The notes: generated by a model not told the origin, from the letters alone. Shown: positions 40,069-49,464, numbered from the stretch's first letter. The stretch: 64,000 bases of DNA from Treponema sp. (GCA_031279555.1 JAITIK010000143.1:1-64000); one strand, 5' to 3'. Translations and numbers: made by a program.

Positions 40069-41022
40069 TTACAGGCGATGACACGCAACCCAATGCCCGC
40101 TTGACGCTTCCCGCAATTCAGGGGCGGCTTCGGCGCACTGTTTTGTTGACAGGGGGCAGAGCGTTCTGAATCTGCACCCGGCCGGCGCATCCATGGGATT
40201 TGGGATTTCGCCTTCCAGCACAACGCGCATACGTGAGCGGGTGATTTTGGGATCCGGAATGGGAACCGCCTGGAGAAGCGTCCGCGTATACGGGTGCAAC
40301 GGCTTCTTGACCAACTCGCCGCTTGGCGCCAATTCAACCAAGTTGCCGAGGTACATTACCCCTATACGCCGCGAAATATGGCGCACCACGGAAATATCGT
40401 GCGCTATGAACAGATAGGTGAGCTTCATCTCCGCCTGCATATCCTCAAGCATGTTCACTATCTGGGACTGGATGGATACGTCAAGCGCGGAAACCGGCTC
40501 ATCGCATACGATAAATTCCGGCTCTACGGCGAGGGCGCGGGCGATGCCCACCCGTTGCTGCTGTCCGCCTGAAAATTCATGCGGGTACCGATTCGCATGT
40601 TCGCTATTAAGCCCAACCCGCGCCAAAAGCGAATTGATATGATCGCTCCGCTCGCTCGCCGACGACGCGAGGCGGTGAATGTCAATGGGTTCGCCCACGA
40701 TTTCGGCGACCGTCATACGGGGGTTCAAGGATGAGGAGGGATCCTGAAAAATAATCTGCATCTTCCGCCTGTAGGAGAGCATTTCAACATGGGTGATGTC
40801 TTGTCCGCGAAAAAAGATGTTTCCGGCGGTCGGTTCGTACAAGCGCAGCAACGTACGCCCGAAAGTCGTTTTTCCGCAACCCGATTCTCCCACGAGTCCC
40901 AAGGTTTCGCCTTCTTCAATATATAAGGAAACCTTTTCAACCGCGTGTATCTGTTTCGTCTTTCCCCAGCCCGCCTTGACTTTGAAATACTTCTTTAAAC
41001 CTTCAACTTCAATGAGCTTCAT
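40069..41022 (-). CDS. oppF: Oligopeptide ABC transporter ATPase OppF
   Basis: One of two ATPases of the peptide importer. Walker A is GLVGESGCGKTTFGR, the Q-loop/family stretch is IIFQDPSSSLNPRMTV, the ABC signature is FSGGQQQRVGIARAL, Walker B is EFIVCDEPVSALDV and the H-loop is FIAHDISVVRHI. The C-terminal extension with cysteines (CRFRTLCPLSTKQCAEAAPE) is typical of Opp/Dpp ATPases, where it holds a 4Fe-4S cluster. It has 317 residues, the family norm. The start overlaps the oppD stop (ATGA), so both are coupled and made in equal amounts. Confidence 0.95.
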   Translation of the reverse strand: MKLIEVEGLKKYFKVKAGWGKTKQIHAVEKVSLYIEEGETLGLVGESGCGKTTFGRTLLRLYEPTAGNIFFRGQDITHVEMLSYRRKMQIIFQDPSSSLNPRMTVAEIVGEPIDIHRLASSASERSDHINSLLARVGLNSEHANRYPHEFSGGQQQRVGIARALAVEPEFIVCDEPVSALDVSIQSQIVNMLEDMQAEMKLTYLFIAHDISVVRHISRRIGVMYLGNLVELAPSGELVKKPLHPYTRTLLQAVPIPDPKITRSRMRVVLEGEIPNPMDAPAGCRFRTLCPLSTKQCAEAAPELREASSGHWVACHRL

Positions 41023-42065
41023 GGACGATTCCCTCCATCTTTTGAGACAAGCCAGCAGGCGGCGCGGTGGCCGCCCGAGGAGAAGCCCTTGGCATCATCG
41101 CCGGGATTGACAACGGTCTTTTCGGGATTCCGTCTGACGCAGATTTTCATGCAGAATTCGCAACGCGGGGCAAAGGGGCAGCCCGGATTCGGATCGAGCA
41201 TGTTGATGGGCGAACCCTCAATCGGTATGAGCCGCTCCGTTCTTTCCTCGTCAAGGCGGGGCATTGAACGAAGCAATCCTTTTGTGTAAGGGTGAACCGG
41301 CGCGTAGAAAATATCCTCGACCGCGCCTTGTTCCACGATACGCCCGCCGTACATCACCGCTACAGTGTCGCAGATTTCCGCGATAACCGCAAGATTGTGG
41401 GTGATGAAGATGATCGCCATACTGGTTTTCCGCTGAATGGCTTTCATAAGCTCCAGTATCTGCGCCTGAATGGTAACGTCAAGCGCGGTCGTCGGCTCGT
41501 CGGCTATTAAAAGCTGGGGTTCGCAGATAAGACCCATAGCAATCATCACCCGCTGCCTCATGCCGCCGGAAAACTCATGCGGGTACTGGTTAAGGCGGCG
41601 TTCAGGGTTGGTGATGCCCACGAGCCTCAGCATCTCCATCGCTTTTTCACGGGCCGCTTTAATAGAAATTCCGCCGCCGCCCTTGTCCTTCGCATGTTCC
41701 CGCAACACGCTGATCAGTTGATTGCCAATGGTGTACACCGGGTTGAGGCTTTCCATGGGGTTTTGAAAGATCATGCTCATCCTATGGCCTCGAATTTTTT
41801 CCATGTCTTTCCGGCTGTAGGAGAGGAGGTTTTTGCCCTCGAATTCCACAGATCCGCCGGCAACCCGCCCAGGCGGATCGAGCAAGCCCATCACCGTATA
41901 GGCTTCAACGCTTTTGCCTGACCCTGACTCGCCGACAACGCCCATCACTTCGCCGTAATTCAGCGAATACGAGATGCCACCTACGGCTTTCACCTCGCCG
42001 GCCGGCGTAAAAAAGGAGACCCGCAAGTCCTTCACCTCAAGCAACGCTTTTTTCGCTTCCGCCAT
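41019..42065 (-). CDS. oppD: Oligopeptide ABC transporter ATPase OppD
   Basis: The second ATPase of the importer. Walker A GVVGESGSGKSVEAYTVMGL, SMIFQNPMESLNPVYTIGNQ, signature FSGGMRQRVMIAMGL, Walker B LLIADEPTTALDVTIQAQ and H-loop FITHNLAVIAEI are all intact. The C-terminal CPFAPRCEFCMKICVRRNPE holds the cysteines of the Opp/Dpp iron-sulfur motif. I choose ATG 42065 with AGGGGTGAGAAC upstream; the track's 42122 start would overlap oppC. It begins 10 bases after the oppC stop, so loss of oppC reading frame could reduce its translation. Confidence 0.95.
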   Translation of the reverse strand: MAEAKKALLEVKDLRVSFFTPAGEVKAVGGISYSLNYGEVMGVVGESGSGKSVEAYTVMGLLDPPGRVAGGSVEFEGKNLLSYSRKDMEKIRGHRMSMIFQNPMESLNPVYTIGNQLISVLREHAKDKGGGGISIKAAREKAMEMLRLVGITNPERRLNQYPHEFSGGMRQRVMIAMGLICEPQLLIADEPTTALDVTIQAQILELMKAIQRKTSMAIIFITHNLAVIAEICDTVAVMYGGRIVEQGAVEDIFYAPVHPYTKGLLRSMPRLDEERTERLIPIEGSPINMLDPNPGCPFAPRCEFCMKICVRRNPEKTVVNPGDDAKGFSSGGHRAACWLVSKDGGNRP

Positions 42066-42075
42066 GTTCTCACCC

Positions 42076-43224
42076 CTATTTTTTGAGCCTTGGATCAAGG
42101 GCGTCCCGCAGCCCGTCTCCAAACAGATTGAACGACAAGATCAAAAGGCTTAACAACGCCGCGGGAATGATGAGCCGGTATGTATACGTGTACATGCCGC
42201 CGAGCGCGTCCGAAGCGAGGGAGCCGAGGCTGGTCATGGGCGCGTTGACTCCGACTCCAAGAAAGGACAGGAAGGATTCGAGAAATATCGCCGTCGGTAT
42301 CTGAAGGCAGGTCGCGGCGACAAGCGGTCCCACGCTGTTCGGCAATAGATGCTTGAAGATGATCCGCGCGTCATTTGCGCCAAGCGCGCGGGCGGCGAGT
42401 ACATATTCCTGCTGTTTGAGTTGCAGTATCTGCCCCCGGACGATGCGGGCGAGGGTGGTCCAATAGAGCAACGCGAACGCTATAAATATGGCGATGATGC
42501 TGGGTCCAAGCGCGATGATGAGCATTCCCACTATGTTGGTTTGATTGTTGTTGGCAAAATCGGTAAGCAGGGGCTTGAGCGTAACCGCAAGCAACAACAC
42601 CACGAGCACATCCGGCACCGAGTAGATGACGTCGACGATGCGCATCATCGCCATATCGACCTTTCCGCCGGCATAGCCCGCGATTGAGCCGTAGAGAACG
42701 CCGATCACAAGAGTGAGAATCGCCGCCGCGACGCCTATGATCATGGAAACGCGGGCGCCGTACATCAGACGTACGAGCAGATCGCGTCCGTGCGAATCGG
42801 TGCCGAACACATGAGGGAACACCTTCTCCCCGGCGGCGATGCGCGTCCGCTCCTGTTGGGAATAGGCGAGCGGCTTTAGGTTTTCGCTTCCACGAATCTG
42901 CTCGTCGTAATGATACCCCATGAAAACGGGGCCGATATACGCGAACAGGATGAGGAATACAATCACGCCAAAGGATGTGAGCGCGACATAATTTTTCCGA
43001 AGCCGTCGCCATGCGTCCTTCCAGTATGAGACGCTCTTATACCGCGGCTCAAAGGCTTTTTTCTCCTCAGCGGAAGCGGGCGCGAAAATGTCCTCGTCCT
43101 CCGCTCGATTTTGCGTCGCCTGTACATCAGCTTCATCTTGAAGGCGGCAGTACCCCCCCCCCCCCCCATGAAGCCGATCAAGGAGAGGCGCTTCTTGTGT
43201 TATATGCGCATCTTTTTTACCCAT
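42076..43224 (-). CDS. oppC: Oligopeptide ABC transporter permease OppC with an in-frame poly-G tract
   Basis: The permease has about six membrane segments, among them VIVFLILFAYIGPVFMGYHY, MIIGVAAAILTLVIGVLYGS and IIAIFIAFALLYWTTLARIV, and the EAA-like loop VLAARALGANDARIIFKHLL. A long N-terminal arm precedes the first helix, as in OppC. Codons 20-24 are five GGG repeats formed by a run of 15 G on the coding strand (43153-43167). With 15 bases the frame is open; a gain or loss of one base closes it (one alternate frame stops at 42963). No in-frame ATG follows the tract before membrane segment 1. The start has AGAGGTGGG upstream, and oppB ends 12 bases before it. Confidence 0.93.
   Translation of the reverse strand: MGKKDAHITQEAPLLDRLHGGGGGYCRLQDEADVQATQNRAEDEDIFAPASAEEKKAFEPRYKSVSYWKDAWRRLRKNYVALTSFGVIVFLILFAYIGPVFMGYHYDEQIRGSENLKPLAYSQQERTRIAAGEKVFPHVFGTDSHGRDLLVRLMYGARVSMIIGVAAAILTLVIGVLYGSIAGYAGGKVDMAMMRIVDVIYSVPDVLVVLLLAVTLKPLLTDFANNNQTNIVGMLIIALGPSIIAIFIAFALLYWTTLARIVRGQILQLKQQEYVLAARALGANDARIIFKHLLPNSVGPLVAATCLQIPTAIFLESFLSFLGVGVNAPMTSLGSLASDALGGMYTYTYRLIIPAALLSLLILSFNLFGDGLRDALDPRLKK
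43153..43167. repeat. Homopolymer of 15 C (G on the coding strand)
   Basis: Fifteen consecutive C on the plus strand, lying within the oppC coding sequence at codons 20-24. Such tracts are hot spots for slippage in replication and are known switches in treponemes. Homopolymers of this length are also easily miscalled. Confidence 0.9.
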
Positions 43225-43236
43225 GGAGACCCACCT

Positions 43237-44172
43237 CTAATTCTCATTTGCAAGTTCTATGCGAGGATCGATGATCTTGTACAGAACGTCAACCAGAAAA
43301 CTCATAATGATGACCAGCGCGGCGAAAAATATCGTTGTTCCCATGATGATCGGATAATCACGGTTGCTGATGCTTTGAATGAAGTACCTGCCGAGACCGG
43401 GAATGTTGAAGACCGTCTCAACCACGAATCCGCCGGTCAAGATACCCGCTGTTACGGGTCCCAGATACGTGACAACCGGAATAAGCGCGTTCCGGAGCGC
43501 GTACTTGAAAATCAGCTTGGCGGTGGATGACCCATAGGCGCGGGCGGTTTTGATGTACTCCTTGTTCAACACGTCAAGCATGGAAGAACGGGTGTAGCGG
43601 GCGATGGAACACATGGGCATGAGCCCCAGCGTAAAACAGGGCAGCGCGTAGCTTATCGCGCCTCTGTTTAAGCCGCTTGTCGGAAAAATGCGCCATACGC
43701 CGCCGGCGAAGCACACCAGCAGCGCGGTCGCCACTACAAAGCCCGGAAACGCGATGCCGAGCGTGGTGATCACTTGGAGCAGGCTGTCCTGCCACTTGCC
43801 GCGTTTATACGCGGCGACGCATCCCAGCGCAACGCCCGCAAAGGTTGACCAGAGGAGCGCAATCGCGCCGATACGCGCCGACACCGGAAACATTTCGCTG
43901 ATAATCATCGCAACCGGCCTGTTTTTTTGCATTTTGAGAGACACGCCCATGTCGCCCTTCATAAGGCTCGCAATGTAATTTTTAAGCTGAACGGGAAGGG
44001 GCTTGTCAAGCCCGTATTTCGCTTGCAGTTGCGCGAGTACTTGGGCGGAAATGGCTTTTTCACCGAGAAACGGTCCCCCCGGCACTGTATTCATCAGCAA
44101 GAACGTCAAACAAATGACAAAAAGGAGGGTGACAAAAGCCAAAACGATTCGTTTTACAATATAGGAGAACAT
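43237..44172 (-). CDS. oppB: Oligopeptide ABC transporter permease OppB
   Basis: The first permease of the system. The N-terminus FSYIVKRIVLAFVTLLFVIC is the standard OppB/DppB opening, followed by FLLMNTVPGGPF and the KYGLDKPLPVQLKNYIASLM block. The EAA-type loop YIKTARAYGSSTAKLIFKYA and the closing helix IFFAALVIIMSFLVDVLYKI are normal. It has 311 residues. I choose ATG 44172 with AAGGTGATTTTT upstream over the track's 44259 start, which lies in the repeat. It is the first gene of the operon, and the copy-2 MITE-like element sits about 40 bases upstream of its start, so the element may carry or replace the promoter. Confidence 0.94.
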   Translation of the reverse strand: MFSYIVKRIVLAFVTLLFVICLTFLLMNTVPGGPFLGEKAISAQVLAQLQAKYGLDKPLPVQLKNYIASLMKGDMGVSLKMQKNRPVAMIISEMFPVSARIGAIALLWSTFAGVALGCVAAYKRGKWQDSLLQVITTLGIAFPGFVVATALLVCFAGGVWRIFPTSGLNRGAISYALPCFTLGLMPMCSIARYTRSSMLDVLNKEYIKTARAYGSSTAKLIFKYALRNALIPVVTYLGPVTAGILTGGFVVETVFNIPGLGRYFIQSISNRDYPIIMGTTIFFAALVIIMSFLVDVLYKIIDPRIELANEN

Positions 44173-44212
44173 AAAAATCACCTTATCATTTCTTGCGGGA
44201 TTTGTCAACGCC

Positions 44213-44376
44213 GCAAGCGGCTGGGCGATTGTGGTTTTTTGCGGCGCTTTGTACCACAAAAATCCCGATTATTTGGTTTCTGCGAACCTTTGGTTCGATG
44301 GCAGTTTGCGCGGCAAGAAATCGACTAACCGGCGATTTTTTGGGATTTTATGCGCGAAGCGCGACAAACTGCTAGC
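44213..44376. mobile_element. MITE-like element, copy 2
   Basis: This shares TCTGCGAACCTTTGGTTCGA..GGCAGTTTGC and ATTTTATGCGCGAAGCGCGA..CAAACTGCTAG blocks with copy 1 (9772-9936), in the same orientation. The right terminal repeat GCGACAAACTGCTAGC (44361-44376) is intact, the left end is degenerate. It is inserted upstream of oppB. Frames within both copies give the same short peptide by shared sequence, not by evident coding function. Confidence 0.55.
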
Positions 44377-44737
44377 GCATGAGAGCCGCGAGGCTTGCGT
44401 CGCCGGCGCATGATTATGGCTTATTAGGATCCGGCGTTGGCGTCGTCGGCAATAGATATCCATAAACCGGTGTCAATCGGCGGCGGGCTTTCCGCCAACG
44501 TCTGACTGCGCCGCAATTCCCGCGTTGCGGATCCGCGTCCGCGCATTTCAGACTAGACGCTCCATAAGGCTAGGTGTTTTTCCCTATATATCGTCTATTG
44601 TTTATATAGCATTATTAATATCTATATAAAGTATAGCGTAAAGTATCTGTTAAAGTTACGGATGTTTTTCAAAGCCAACCACGTTTTGAAAAACACTCGT
44701 GTGATGAGACTAGTATGAGAGGAGGATGGATGGCTTG
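44377..44737 (+). other. Upstream region of the carbohydrate-uptake cluster
   Basis: About 360 bases without a gene. The left part is GC-rich, and the right part (44580-44660) is very AT-rich with a weak promoter candidate (TTGTTT 44598-44603, 17-base spacer, TCTATA 44621-44626). A perfect inverted repeat follows at 44663-44695. This is where operon control is likely to act. Confidence 0.45.
44663..44695 (+). promoter_or_regulatory. Perfect 11-bp inverted repeat in the operon leader
   Basis: TGTTTTTCAAA and TTTGAAAAACA flank an 11-base loop. As DNA it might be an operator; as RNA a leader hairpin about 25 bases before the ribosome-binding site. Arms resemble the TTTCAAAA hairpin at 11277-11329. 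Confidence 0.5.
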
Positions 44738-47611
44738 ATGTGGAGAATGCATAAAGAAACGCTGATTACTATAGGCGTTATTGCCGTGTTGCTGGCGGTT
44801 TTTCTTGCAACCCGAAGCAGAGATATGGACTACAGCGCAAAATATACGGGATCTGATTTGAAAACCAATAAATCAGGCAGGCAAAACACTTATGCAAAAT
44901 ATCTGGATCGTCATGCGGGCGCGGCGACGGGCGCGAAAGACATTCCAATTGATATTTTTTCTTATACGGCGGCTGAAGGCGCGGCGGAGCTTGTTAATTT
45001 CGAGGGCGAGGCGAGGGCGCTGAGAACGGAGGAAGGCGGATTCGTTGAATACAGCGTTTACGTCGAGAAGGCCGGCTTGTACAACATCTATCTGGAATAT
45101 TTTCCTGTTGAAGCGCGCGGCATTCCCATTGAGCGGAGCCTCTTGATTAATGGCGAGACGCCTTTTTTGGGCGCGGAACAACTCGCCTTCCAGAGGGTTT
45201 GGGGCGATGCGCCTACGGGTGTAAAAATCGACAACCAAGGTAATGAAATCCGTCCCTCGCAGGTTGAAAAACCTCGCTGGGAAGCGGCGTATCTGAAAGA
45301 TTACATGGGTTATTTTACCACCCCCTACCAGTTTTACTTTAAAGCGGGCGACAACACCATCCGATTCGACGGCATAAATGAGCCTATGGCGATCCGCAAG
45401 ATACACGTAACTGGCGTTGCGGTCACGCCAGCGTATGCGGACTACATAAAAAAATTCAATGCCGGAGGATTTCAGAATACAAATCAAACCTTTATGGAAA
45501 AAATACAGGGTGAAGCGGCGTTGTACCGTTCCGATCCCTCCCTTTACGCGGTGTACGACCGGTCGTCCGGCGCCACCGAACCGGTGAGCGTCGCAAAAAT
45601 CAAGCTGAACATGATAGGCGGGCAAAGCTGGCGCGTTTCCGGACAGTGGATCGAATGGGAAATTGATGCGCCGGAAGACGGCATGTACCGTCTTTCCGTT
45701 AAAGCGCGGCAGAACTACAACCGCGGTTTCGTATCAAACCGCACTCTGCGGATTGACGGCGAAATCCCCTGTCAGGAAGTCGCGGCGATACCGTTCAAAT
45801 ACAACAATAAATGGACGCTGGTTACATTCAAAGACAAAGATGGAAACGATCTATATTTCCCGCTCGCCAAAGGCAAGCATTCGATCAGGTTTGACATAAC
45901 ACTTGGAGAATTGGGCGAAATGTTGAATATTATGGAAGAAAGCGTATTCCGTCTCAATGAGATTTACCGTAAAATTCTGGTCTTGACCGGTCCGGAGCCT
46001 GATCCTTACCGCGATTACCGCGTGGATTATGTGTATCCAGATGTCATTACGGCAATGGCGAAGGAAAGCAAAATTCTGTACAAGCTGGTTGACGATCTGA
46101 CCGCCTATTCAGGCGAGCGCGGCTCTCAGGCCGCTTCGGCGCTTACTTTGGCGCGTCAGCTTGAGCTGTTTGTGAAAAAGCCGCATAAAATTCCGCAGAT
46201 GCTCATAAACTTTAAGGGCAACATCAGCGGGCTTGGGGACAGCTTAAACGGCCTCGCCCAATCGCAGCTTGACATAGATTACCTTGTGGTAAGCGCGAAG
46301 GATGCGAAACTGCCGGTTGTACATGAAAATTTCGCCGTAGCGGCAATACATGAATTGAAGTCGTTTTTTGTGTCGTTTTTCGTTGACTACAACAATCTCG
46401 GCGATGTATACAAAGGCGAAGATGTTGTTGATGTATGGATGTTAAGCGGACGCGATCAAAGCGTCATCCTAAAAGCGATGATTGACGACACGTTCACGCC
46501 CGTGACCGGCGTTAAGGTGAATGTCAAGCTCGTCGCTCCGGACGCGGTTATGCCCGCCGTAGTCGCGGGAACAGGTCCGGACGCGGCGCTCTCGATACCA
46601 CAAGGCGATCCGGTAAACTACGCGATCCGCAGCGCCGCTATGGATTTGTCGCAATTCGGGAGCTTCGACCAAATGAAAGCCGAATTCTACGACAGCGTGT
46701 TTGTGCCGTTCCGCTATGGCGGCGGCACGTACGGTTTGCCGGAAGCCCAGTACTTCAATGTGATGTTCTATCGTACGGACATCATGGCGGAACTTGGCCT
46801 CGACCCGCCTCAGACATGGGAAGATTTGATAAACATATTGCCGGTTATTCAGAAAAGCAACATGAATGTCGGCATCCCGTCCGTGGCGACGACAAGCGAT
46901 TTCTCGAACTTCCTCGCCCAGCTTTACCAGCGTCATGGAACGCTCTACAACGAGGACGGCTCAAGAACCATGCTTGACAGTGAAATCTCGGTTGACGCCT
47001 TTGACGCATATACGAAATTCTTCACCCATTACAAGGCGCCGACGGTCTACGACTTTGTAAACCGTTTCCGCACCGGGGAAATGCCGCTCGGGTTTGCGGA
47101 TTACACGACGTTCAACACGCTGGAAGTGTTCGCGCCGGAAATCCGCGGATTGTGGGACTTTGGGCTTATGCCCGGCGTAAGGCAGCCTAACGGCGAGATC
47201 GACCGTTCCGTGCCTACAGGCTCTGTCGCCTCAATGATCTTCTCGAACGCAAAGAAGCCGGAAGCCGCATGGGAGTTCTTGAAGTGGTGGGTGAGCGCGG
47301 ATACGCAAGTGCGGTTCGGACGCGAGCTTGAGAGCGTCATGGGAGCGGCTGCGCGTTACCCGACCGGAAACATGAAAGCCTTTCAGCGGCTTTCATGGGG
47401 TTCCCGCGAAATGGCGGTGTTAAGCGAACAGCGTTCGTGGACGGTCGGTACGCCGGAAGTGCCGGGCGGTTATTATGTCAACCGTCATATAGTAAACGCG
47501 GTGCGCCGCGTACTGAACGAAGGCGAGGATACGCGCGAAACGCTGCTTGATTACAGCCGCACCATAAATGACGAGTTGATAAAAAAACGAAAGGAATTCG
47601 GGCTTGAGTAG
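44738..47611 (+). CDS. Large substrate-binding protein with N-terminal carbohydrate-binding-like modules
   Basis: The roughly 958-residue protein begins with a signal anchor (LITIGVIAVLLAVFLATRS). Two beta-sandwich modules follow, at about 65-230 (FVEYSVYVEKAGLYNIYLEY and FKAGDNTIRFDGI) and 265-405 (WIEWEIDAPEDGMYRLSVKA and GKHSIRFDITLGE), each like CBM6/35-type modules. A helical linker (about 410-560) leads to a family-1 solute-binding domain: YGGGTYGLPEAQYFNVMFYR, LGLDPPQTWEDLINILPVI and FSNAKKPEAAWEFLKWWVS. The product may grip a polysaccharide and hand oligosaccharides to the permeases. AGAGGAGG at 44718-44725 lies 12 bases before ATG 44738; the track's 44726 ATG is too near it. Such fusions occur in Paenibacillus-type clusters. 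It is the first gene of the cluster. Confidence 0.82.
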   Translation: MWRMHKETLITIGVIAVLLAVFLATRSRDMDYSAKYTGSDLKTNKSGRQNTYAKYLDRHAGAATGAKDIPIDIFSYTAAEGAAELVNFEGEARALRTEEGGFVEYSVYVEKAGLYNIYLEYFPVEARGIPIERSLLINGETPFLGAEQLAFQRVWGDAPTGVKIDNQGNEIRPSQVEKPRWEAAYLKDYMGYFTTPYQFYFKAGDNTIRFDGINEPMAIRKIHVTGVAVTPAYADYIKKFNAGGFQNTNQTFMEKIQGEAALYRSDPSLYAVYDRSSGATEPVSVAKIKLNMIGGQSWRVSGQWIEWEIDAPEDGMYRLSVKARQNYNRGFVSNRTLRIDGEIPCQEVAAIPFKYNNKWTLVTFKDKDGNDLYFPLAKGKHSIRFDITLGELGEMLNIMEESVFRLNEIYRKILVLTGPEPDPYRDYRVDYVYPDVITAMAKESKILYKLVDDLTAYSGERGSQAASALTLARQLELFVKKPHKIPQMLINFKGNISGLGDSLNGLAQSQLDIDYLVVSAKDAKLPVVHENFAVAAIHELKSFFVSFFVDYNNLGDVYKGEDVVDVWMLSGRDQSVILKAMIDDTFTPVTGVKVNVKLVAPDAVMPAVVAGTGPDAALSIPQGDPVNYAIRSAAMDLSQFGSFDQMKAEFYDSVFVPFRYGGGTYGLPEAQYFNVMFYRTDIMAELGLDPPQTWEDLINILPVIQKSNMNVGIPSVATTSDFSNFLAQLYQRHGTLYNEDGSRTMLDSEISVDAFDAYTKFFTHYKAPTVYDFVNRFRTGEMPLGFADYTTFNTLEVFAPEIRGLWDFGLMPGVRQPNGEIDRSVPTGSVASMIFSNAKKPEAAWEFLKWWVSADTQVRFGRELESVMGAAARYPTGNMKAFQRLSWGSREMAVLSEQRSWTVGTPEVPGGYYVNRHIVNAVRRVLNEGEDTRETLLDYSRTINDELIKKRKEFGLE

Positions 47612-47633
47612 AGCCGTCAAGGAGAGATGATAA

Positions 47634-48566
47634 ATGAGTTTTAAATCTTATGCGGCAAAGAGAAGAGAACGGTTCGGCAATCTTCTGAAACAAATTGGGA
47701 GGGCCAGGACATGTTATCTTTTTTTGTTGCCTTATGCGGTTGTATTTGCGCTTTTCGTTGTGGCGCCACTGATTGTTTCTATTTTTTATAGTTTTACGTA
47801 TTACAACATCCTTGAAGATCCCACATTTATTGGACTGCGCAACTACATCAACCTGCTTTTGAGCGACGACGTATTTCTGACGGCGGTGAAGAACACCTTT
47901 ATACTCGCCGCAATCACCGGTCCCATCGGCTATCTCGCATCCTTCCTATTCGCGTGGTTCATTTATGAACTGCCGCGCTACATTCGCGCGTTTGTAACGC
48001 TGATCTTCTATGCGCCCTCTATTTCAGGGTCTGTGTACATAATTTGGGCGATCATTTTTTCCGGCGACGCTTACGGCTACATAAACGGACTGCTGATGCA
48101 AATAGGTATAATCGATCAGCCGGTGTTGTGGCTGACGGATCCAAACTACATGATGCCGGTTATGATCGTCGTCGTCCTGTGGATGAGTTTAGGCACGGGC
48201 TTTTTGGCGTTTATCGCGGGGCTTTCCACCATTGACGAAAGCCAGTACGAGGCGGGCATCATGGACGGCATAACGAATCGCTGGCAGGAACTGTGGTATA
48301 TCACATTGCCGAACATGAAAGGCATGTTGCTGTTCGGCGCGGTCATGGCCATCACCCAGTCCTTCGGCATCGCCGATGTAACGACCGCGTTGTGCGGGTT
48401 CCCAAGCACCGACTACGCGGTGCATACGGTGGTGAACCACCTTGTCGACTACGGTTCAATCCGGTTTGAAATGGGGTACGCTTCCGCCATCGCAACGTTG
48501 CTGTTTCTCGCGATGATTTTGTGCAATAAAGCGGTTCAGAAAATGTTGAGCCGGGTTGGAACATGA
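47634..48566 (+). CDS. Carbohydrate ABC transporter permease, MalF/LacF type
   Basis: Six hydrophobic segments are visible, starting with RTCYLFLLPYAVVFALFVVA and FYSFTYYNI typical of this permease family. The EAA loop appears as YEAGIMDGITNRWQELWYIT followed by LPNMKG. It has 310 residues. The gene begins 22 bases after the large binding protein and should pair with the next permease. The family needs an ATPase of the MsmX/UgpC type, and none is encoded in this cluster. Substrate is likely an oligosaccharide, unknown in detail. Confidence 0.92.
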   Translation: MSFKSYAAKRRERFGNLLKQIGRARTCYLFLLPYAVVFALFVVAPLIVSIFYSFTYYNILEDPTFIGLRNYINLLLSDDVFLTAVKNTFILAAITGPIGYLASFLFAWFIYELPRYIRAFVTLIFYAPSISGSVYIIWAIIFSGDAYGYINGLLMQIGIIDQPVLWLTDPNYMMPVMIVVVLWMSLGTGFLAFIAGLSTIDESQYEAGIMDGITNRWQELWYITLPNMKGMLLFGAVMAITQSFGIADVTTALCGFPSTDYAVHTVVNHLVDYGSIRFEMGYASAIATLLFLAMILCNKAVQKMLSRVGT

Positions 48567-48579
48567 GGGGGAGGAAACT

Positions 48580-49464
48580 GTGAAAAAGGCGCCTAAGAAA
48601 AAATTAATGAAAAATCTGAGTCACAGAAGACCAAACCGGTCTCTGGGAGGCGATATCTTTATCAGCATCATCCTCACGATTTTCGGGTTGTTTTTTGTAT
48701 ATCCGCTCTTGTACGCGATCAACAACGCTTTTAAACCGCTGAATGAGATATTCCTGTTTCCGCCCAAGCTGTTTGTCCAGCAGCCCACCATGAACAACTT
48801 CCAGGATTTGTTCATTATAATGAGCAAATCCTGGGTGACGTTTTCACGGTACATATTCAACACCGTGTTTATCACCTTTGGCGGGACGCTTGGGCTTGTC
48901 ATTCTCGCTTCAATGGGGGCGTTTGTGGTCTCGAAATACGTGTTTCCGGGCGCCAAGCTTTTCTTCTCCATCGTCATTACCACGCTTATGTTTTCCGGTT
49001 ATGTAACGGCGATTCCAAACTATCTTATTATGACGAGGCTGGGATGGGTGGACACCTACCTTGCGGTCATCATTCCCGCTTTTGCCATGCCTATGGGCTT
49101 TTTCCTGCTGAAGCAGTTCATTGACACCATACCGAACACGCTCATTGAGGCGGCGAAAGTCGACGGCGCGGGCGAGGCGCGGATATTCGCGCAAATCATC
49201 ATGCCGATGATCAAACCGGCGTGGCTGACGGTTATGATTTTTTCCGTTCAGAACCTTTGGAACGCCCGCGCATCAAATTTTATTTATTCGGAGCAATTGA
49301 AAACCCTGCCGTACGCGCTGGGGCAGATTATCACCGCAGGCGTGGCGAGAGTCGGCGTCGGCGCCGCGGTCACCTTGTTTGTTATGATTGTTCCTCTGGT
49401 CATGTTCATCTTGTGCCAGAGTAATGTTATTCAAACAATGGCGAATTCCGGCATTAAGGAATAA
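48580..49464 (+). CDS. Carbohydrate ABC transporter permease, MalG type
   Basis: The partner permease has a basic N-terminal tail (KKAPKKKLMKNLSHRRPNR) and six membrane segments (ISIILTIFGLFFVYPLLYAI, FSIVITTLMFSGYVTAIPNY). The EAA loop is IEAAKVDGAGEARIFAQIIM followed by PMIKPAW. It has 294 residues from GTG 48580, which has GGGGGAGGAAACT upstream; the track's ATG at 48556 would overlap the previous gene. With the MalF-type gene it forms the first permease pair of the cluster. Confidence 0.92.
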   Translation: MKKAPKKKLMKNLSHRRPNRSLGGDIFISIILTIFGLFFVYPLLYAINNAFKPLNEIFLFPPKLFVQQPTMNNFQDLFIIMSKSWVTFSRYIFNTVFITFGGTLGLVILASMGAFVVSKYVFPGAKLFFSIVITTLMFSGYVTAIPNYLIMTRLGWVDTYLAVIIPAFAMPMGFFLLKQFIDTIPNTLIEAAKVDGAGEARIFAQIIMPMIKPAWLTVMIFSVQNLWNARASNFIYSEQLKTLPYALGQIITAGVARVGVGAAVTLFVMIVPLVMFILCQSNVIQTMANSGIKE

